64,000 nt of DNA from Muricoccus roseus (lineage in GTDB: Bacteria > Pseudomonadota > Alphaproteobacteria > Acetobacterales > Acetobacteraceae): contig NZ_FQZF01000030.1 in the NCBI RefSeq assembly GCF_900141905.1, forward strand, positions 1 through 64,000. The letters are read 5' to 3'. A program made the translations under genes and the position numbers. The notes under the pieces were generated by a model. That model was not told the origin of the DNA, ran no database searches, and worked only from the letters and a program-made list of their open reading frames with translations. Shown here in pieces: positions 59,930-64,000 of this stretch. Numbering within the stretch: the stretch's first letter is position 1; each line of letters opens with the position of its first letter.

Positions 59930-61042
59930 TCAGGCGGTTGCGGCGGCGCGGTGGCGCTTCGCGCCGATATCCAGGATCAGGCGAGCAGCCGCTTCGACTC
60001 CGCCCCCCCCAGTGATGAGGGTTCTCGCACGGTCGAGCATGGCCCTGGTCTCCTCTGGCCTGTCCAGCACGGCGCGGAAAGCTCCTTCCAGCGCCTCCGC
60101 GCTGACGGCATCGGGCAGGAAGCTGTGCGCGGCCTCATGGCGGCCCAGTGCTTCGCCGAGAAGAAGCGTTTCGGAGATGGGGCCGGGCACCAGGACCATG
60201 GGCGTTCCCATGGCCGCGGCCTCATGCATGGTGCTCGTGCCCTCGCCGATGACGATGTCGGCCGCGCTGATATGGCGCAGCGCATCGGCCTGGGGCACCA
60301 CGCCTTCCAGACGCACCCAGTCAGGGAAGGCTTCGAGCCCGAGGATGCTCCGCAGCTCCTCGCGGTCATGCACCGCGATCAGATGCAGCCGCAGGCCGGG
60401 ATGGGAACTGCGCCGAAGCCGTTCCGCGGCGCCATAGACGCTGGAGAGCACGCGGATGCCGAACTCGCGCGAGAAGGGGAAGTTCCGGACCGCGTAGAGG
60501 ATCATGGGGCTCCCCGGCTCGGCGCCGAGAGTCGTCCGTGCACTCTCCCGATCGGGCACGGAGGACAGGTCGAGGAAGGGGCCGGTCTTCACGACCAGCT
60601 CCTGGACCAGCGACAACTCCTCCGGCAGCGCGACCAAGGGGGCATAGGCCCAGATGATCGCGTCCATCTGCTTCATCATCGGCCAATCGCCGAACAGCTC
60701 GTCGCCGACCGGCGGAATGGGGATGGAAACCCAGGCCGCCCCAGGCACGCAGGCGCGGAGCGGCAGCAGGTAGCGCGCCGTGTCATCCACGATGACATCC
60801 GCGTCACCGAGGCAAGCGCGCGCCACGGCGTTCCGGTTATGCCGCGAAATGGGCGGAAGCAGCCGGGGCTGGTAGCCCATCTGCATCGTCATCTCGACAT
60901 TTGGCGGCCTCAGCCGGACCATATCGATCACGTATTCGATCTCGACAGAGGGGTCGGCGCGCTTCAACGCCCTCGCGAGGGTCGCTGTCCGGGATACATG
61001 GCCGATCCCACCCTCCACGCAGGGAAGCATGATCACCTTCAT
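59930..61042 (-). CDS. Glycosyltransferase (MurG/UGT-like GT-B)
   Basis: 370 residues from the ATG at 61042. The N-terminal KVIMLPCVEGGIGHVSRTATLARALKRADPSVEIEYVID is the glycine-rich loop of UGT/MurG-type enzymes. The C-terminal half contains GVVPQADALRHISAADIVIGEGTSTMHEAAAMGTPMVLVPGPISETLLLGEALGRHEAA, the donor-nucleotide site. No membrane helices. First gene of the three-gene group, divergent from the family 1 hydrolase-like gene over 224 bases. Donor and acceptor unknown. Confidence 0.87.
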   Translation of the reverse strand: MKVIMLPCVEGGIGHVSRTATLARALKRADPSVEIEYVIDMVRLRPPNVEMTMQMGYQPRLLPPISRHNRNAVARACLGDADVIVDDTARYLLPLRACVPGAAWVSIPIPPVGDELFGDWPMMKQMDAIIWAYAPLVALPEELSLVQELVVKTGPFLDLSSVPDRESARTTLGAEPGSPMILYAVRNFPFSREFGIRVLSSVYGAAERLRRSSHPGLRLHLIAVHDREELRSILGLEAFPDWVRLEGVVPQADALRHISAADIVIGEGTSTMHEAAAMGTPMVLVPGPISETLLLGEALGRHEAAHSFLPDAVSAEALEGAFRAVLDRPEETRAMLDRARTLITGGGGVEAAARLILDIGAKRHRAAATA

Positions 61043-61266
61043 GAACGCTGCCAGAGCCGCACTGCCATCGATTCCCGCCTTGGGCTTTCGGCTTTGACGC
61101 CTGGAGCACGCAGAAGTTCCAGCCAGCCGCAACAGGGCCACGGCGCGCCGTCATTAACACAGATAAATCATCACCGTGCCGCGACAGGGAATGCAACTTT
61201 CGGGACGGCAGGAAACGAAGTCGCTCCAGGGACGCTAGACAGTTCTGAACGGCACCCGAGCATCTG

Positions 61267-62613
61267 ATGACACGAGCAGGCCTTGCGGAGAGCGACGACC
61301 CCATAAGCAGCCTGGAGCTGTGGGGCGGTGTGGAATGCACGGTGCTTCGTGTGGAAGGAGAGTGGCGGGATCAGCTGCGCGAAACCGGCCATGACGCCCG
61401 CGAGGATGATCTCGACCGGATCGCGGAGCTCGGGATTCGCAAGCTGCGCTATCCCGTCCTGTGGGAGCGCGTGGCGCCGGACGATCCTCCGCGCCTGGAT
61501 TGGAGCTGGTCGGACCAGCGGCTCGCCAGGCTGCGCCAACTGGGATGCGACCCGATCCTGGGCCTCGTGCATCACGGTTCCGGGCCAGCCTATACCAGCC
61601 TTCTGGACCCCCAATTTCCGGAGAAGCTGGCCGCCTACGCGGCCCAGGTGGCCGCGCGCTACCCCTGGGTGCGCGACTGGACACCCGTGAACGAGCCGCT
61701 GACGACCGCGCGCTTCTCCAGCCTGTACGGGCACTGGTTTCCGCATGCACAGGACATGCGCAGCTTCCTTATTTCGCTGATGAACGAGTGCCGTGGCATC
61801 GCCCTGGCCATGCGGGCCATCCGCCGGGTCCGGCCGGATGCGCGGCTGGTTCAGACGGAGGATCTGGGACGCGTCTTCTCGACCCGTCCGCTGGCGGGGC
61901 AGGCGGCGCATGAGAACGAGCGGCGCTGGCTGAGCCTCGACCTGCTCTGCGGCCGGGTGGACCGGCACCACCCCTGGTACGCCATCATGCTCGCGGAGGG
62001 CGTGCCGCAGGCGCAGCTGGACGCGATGGTGGCCGAGCCGTGCCCGCCGGACATCATCGGCATCAACCACTATGTCACGAGTGACCGCTTCCTCGACCAT
62101 CGCGTCACGCTCTATCCGCCGCAAACCCTGGGTGGGAATGGGGAGATGGTCTATGCCGACATGGAGGCCGTCCGGGTCCCGCTGCCGCCGGACATTCATA
62201 TCGGCCCAGAAGCAAGGCTGCGCGAGGCTTGGGAACGGTATCGCCTGCCCGTGGCCGTGACGGAAGCGCATCTCGGCTGTGTGGAGCCTGAGGAATGCGT
62301 CCGCTGGCTGCTCGAGGTGTGGAATGCCGCGACCCGCCTGAGGCAGGAGGGCGCGGATCTGCGCGCCGTGACAGTGTGGTCCATGTTCGGCGCCATGGAT
62401 TGGTGCTCCCTCCTGCGCCGCCGCGCGGGCAAGTACGAGCCAGGCGTGTTCGACGTCCGTCACGCCCCGCCCCGGCCGATGCCCCTGGCGCAGGCCGTGC
62501 GCGCACTGGCCACGCAGGGGCGGTTCGAAGCCCCCATCGCGAGGAAGCCCGGCTGGTGGCGCCGCGAGGATCGCTTCGTCGTCGAGCCGCAGGCCATGGC
62601 GGGTCACGACTGA
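61267..62613 (+). CDS. Family 1 glycoside hydrolase-like protein
   Basis: 448 residues. The sequence LELWGGVECTVLRVEGEWRDQLRETGHDAREDDLDRIAELGIRKLRYPVLWERVAPDDPP is characteristic of GH1 proteins found fused to, or next to, RmlD-type sugar reductases in other bacteria; here it is separate. The acid/base Glu lies in WTPVNEPLTTARFSSLYGHW and the nucleophile Glu in LPVAVTEAHLGCVEPEE. No signal peptide. Divergent from the glycosyltransferase group, so probably part of the same saccharide locus. It may be a glycosidase or a transglycosidase. Confidence 0.85.
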   Translation: MTRAGLAESDDPISSLELWGGVECTVLRVEGEWRDQLRETGHDAREDDLDRIAELGIRKLRYPVLWERVAPDDPPRLDWSWSDQRLARLRQLGCDPILGLVHHGSGPAYTSLLDPQFPEKLAAYAAQVAARYPWVRDWTPVNEPLTTARFSSLYGHWFPHAQDMRSFLISLMNECRGIALAMRAIRRVRPDARLVQTEDLGRVFSTRPLAGQAAHENERRWLSLDLLCGRVDRHHPWYAIMLAEGVPQAQLDAMVAEPCPPDIIGINHYVTSDRFLDHRVTLYPPQTLGGNGEMVYADMEAVRVPLPPDIHIGPEARLREAWERYRLPVAVTEAHLGCVEPEECVRWLLEVWNAATRLRQEGADLRAVTVWSMFGAMDWCSLLRRRAGKYEPGVFDVRHAPPRPMPLAQAVRALATQGRFEAPIARKPGWWRREDRFVVEPQAMAGHD

Positions 62614-62766
62614 AGGAGAGCGCCGGCGACCGCACGATGCGGAACGCCGGCGCGCGTCTGATCGCAAGGCCGCCCCGCCCCGGATCCTGCTTCGCAGCTC
62701 CGTGACGATCCCGGGGCCCCGCTGGGCTAGCTCGGCCCTGAATTACGATTTTCATGGAGTTCAGGC

Positions 62767-63747
62767 ATGGCTGAAGCCAGGTTCGCGCCACCGGGTCCGC
62801 TGGGCTATGGCGGTGCGCCGCTCGGGAACATGTTCGCCACGGTGGACGACGCGACGGCGCGGGGAGCGCTGGACGCCGCATGGGATGGCGGCATCCGCTA
62901 CTTCGACACGGCTCCGCATTACGGCTCCGGCCTTTCCGAGCACCGCTTCGGCGAGGCGCTGCGCCACCGGCCGCGCGAGAGGTTCGTCGTCTCCACCAAG
63001 GTCGGCCGGCTGCTGCGCCCGGATGCCAGCCGCCCGGAGAATCCGCCCTTCCTCGCGCCTCTGCCCTTCCGCGTGGTGGTCGACTACTCCTACGACGCCA
63101 CGCTCCGCTCCATCGAGGACAGCCTCCAGCGCCTCGGCCTCGACCATATCGAGATCGCCTTCATCCATGACATCGCAGAGGACCATCTCGGCCCGGGATG
63201 GGTGGAGATCTTCGACGAAGCGATGGAGCGCGGTGCCGCGAAGGCGCTGATCCGCCTGCGCGAGGAAGGGGTGATCAAGGCCTGGGGCCTGGGCGTGAAC
63301 CGCACGGAGCCGTGCTCCCGCGCACTTCGTCTGTCCGACCCGGATGTCTTCCTGCTGGCGGGGCGCTACAGCCTTCTCGACACCTCGGCGCTGAGCGGGC
63401 TCTTCGCCGAATGCGCCGAGCGCGGCGCGCATGTGGTGATCGGCGGCCCCTACAACTCCGGCCTTCTCGCAGGCGGCAGCACCTTCGACTATGTCGAGGC
63501 GCCGGCCGAGCGGATCGCGGCACGAGACCGGATCGCCGCCGTGTGCGAGCGGTTCGGCGTGGATATCCGAAGTGCCGCGCTGCAGTTCTGCGCCGCGCAT
63601 CCCGTGGTGGCGTCCGTCATTCCCGGGGCCAAGAAGGCCGACCGGGTGCGGCAGAACATCGACCTGATGCAGCAGCCGATCCCCGGCGCCTTCTGGCAGG
63701 CGCTGAAGCAGGAAAGGCTGCTGCCGGAGAACGCGCCGACGCCCTAG
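62767..63747 (+). CDS. Aldo/keto reductase (D-threo-aldose 1-dehydrogenase-like)
   Basis: 326 residues, ATG after GGAGTTCAGGC. NAD(P)-dependent TIM-barrel oxidoreductase. The catalytic tetrad is visible: Asp and Tyr in IRYFDTAPHYGSGLSEHRFGEAL, Lys in FVVSTKVGRLLR and His in IEIAFIHDIAE. The cofactor-binding end reads VVASVIPGAKKADRVRQNI. The opening GGAPLGNMFATVDDATARGALDAAWDGGIRYFDTAPHYG is typical of the L-fucose / D-arabinose (D-threo-aldose) dehydrogenase and pyridoxal dehydrogenase branch. Follows the GH1-like gene by 153 bases, which suggests sugar oxidation, but the substrate is uncertain. Confidence 0.88.
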   Translation: MAEARFAPPGPLGYGGAPLGNMFATVDDATARGALDAAWDGGIRYFDTAPHYGSGLSEHRFGEALRHRPRERFVVSTKVGRLLRPDASRPENPPFLAPLPFRVVVDYSYDATLRSIEDSLQRLGLDHIEIAFIHDIAEDHLGPGWVEIFDEAMERGAAKALIRLREEGVIKAWGLGVNRTEPCSRALRLSDPDVFLLAGRYSLLDTSALSGLFAECAERGAHVVIGGPYNSGLLAGGSTFDYVEAPAERIAARDRIAAVCERFGVDIRSAALQFCAAHPVVASVIPGAKKADRVRQNIDLMQQPIPGAFWQALKQERLLPENAPTP

Positions 63748-63748
63748 G

Positions 63749-64000
63749 CTATGGCGGGGCCCAGCGCTGCCGCTGGCCCCGTGTTTCCGGCATGGTCAGC
63801 CAGAACAGCACGCCTCCCAATGCGGCCACCGCCGCCAGGGCGAGGAAGGTGGCATCGTAACCGGCCCGGACCACCATCTGGCCCGCAAGGCCCGCGCTGA
63901 GCACGCCACCTACGCCATGCACGGTGCCCACCACGCCCTGGGCCGCCGCGAAATGTCCGCTGCCGCGCGTCAGGTCCGCAATGACGACGGGAAACAGCGC
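63749..64000 (-). CDS. Major facilitator superfamily transporter, C-terminal part (cut by window edge)
   Basis: Only the last 83 residues are present; the gene continues beyond the right end of the window. The visible part begins ALFPVVIADLTRGSGHFAAAQGVVGTVHGVGG and continues with one more helix (FLALAAVAALGGVLFWLTM) and a basic tail, as in the last two helices of MFS transporters of the drug/proton antiporter type. It converges with the aldo/keto reductase gene, whose stop lies two bases from its own. Confidence 0.82.
   Translation of the reverse strand, partial: ALFPVVIADLTRGSGHFAAAQGVVGTVHGVGGVLSAGLAGQMVVRAGYDATFLALAAVAALGGVLFWLTMPETRGQRQRWAPP

Overview
The window is uniformly GC-rich and gene-dense. 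It holds no tRNA, rRNA, insertion sequence, CRISPR array or phage gene that I could recognise. The gene content suggests an alphaproteobacterium, most likely a Rhodospirillales/Acetobacteraceae member of the Roseomonas type. The hints are a Bug-family solute receptor, (2S)-methylsuccinyl-CoA dehydrogenase of the ethylmalonyl-CoA pathway, a LOV-type hybrid kinase, a NodT-type RND system and a Wsp cluster. The taxonomic call is inference. Start codons were chosen by Shine-Dalgarno motifs, family alignment and overlaps with neighbours.

Layout. 0.1-1.0 kb: an L,D-transpeptidase. 1.1-9.7 kb (minus): a complete seven-gene Wsp surface-sensing operon, wspA-B-C-D-E-F-R, ending in a c-di-GMP synthase, with an unrecognised gene upstream (9.8-10.9 kb). 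11.1-12.6 kb: a CYTH-CHAD protein. 12.8-15.0 kb: a GntR/FCD regulator, KdgD of glucarate catabolism with a palindromic operator, and a CBS-domain protein. 15.1-18.6 kb: a LOG-family protein, a beta-CASP metallo-hydrolase and an orphan Bug receptor.

18.7-30.3 kb (minus): a second chemosensory operon that is not of flagellar or Wsp type. In transcription order it encodes a cytosolic MCP with two signalling tips, a triple CheW, CheB, CheR, CheA, a STAS-like protein, CheY, CheC and a large LOV-PAS hybrid histidine kinase. Most junctions overlap or nearly abut. This is the strongest candidate for a little-described system: blue-light or redox input physically linked to a soluble chemosensory array of unknown output.

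30.5-37.5 kb: an esterase-like hydrolase, a DEDD exonuclease, a MarR-GNAT fusion divergent from an MFS transporter around a perfect palindrome, an amidase, a serine hydrolase whose ribosome-binding site lies in a hairpin, and a TetR regulator. 37.7-43.5 kb: an MFP-RND-OMF efflux operon controlled by that TetR protein. 43.7-48.3 kb: a 1,539-residue glycine-rich RTX-type secreted protein with an internal duplication.

48.3-57.4 kb: a D-aminopeptidase-like serine hydrolase, small and hypothetical proteins, a carboxymuconolactone decarboxylase-family protein, a coupled pair consisting of a 2-methylfumaryl-CoA isomerase-like CoA transferase and methylsuccinyl-CoA dehydrogenase, a DUF4112 protein and a CorC/HlyC-type membrane protein. 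57.4-64.0 kb: a saccharide cluster (two glycosyltransferases and two clan-A glycoside hydrolase-like proteins), an aldo/keto reductase and the end of an MFS transporter cut by the window edge.

No flagellar genes are present, so the two chemosensory systems here probably control alternative outputs such as c-di-GMP level or light responses rather than swimming. I could not confidently place sigma-70 promoters; only operators and hairpins visible as inverted repeats are listed.
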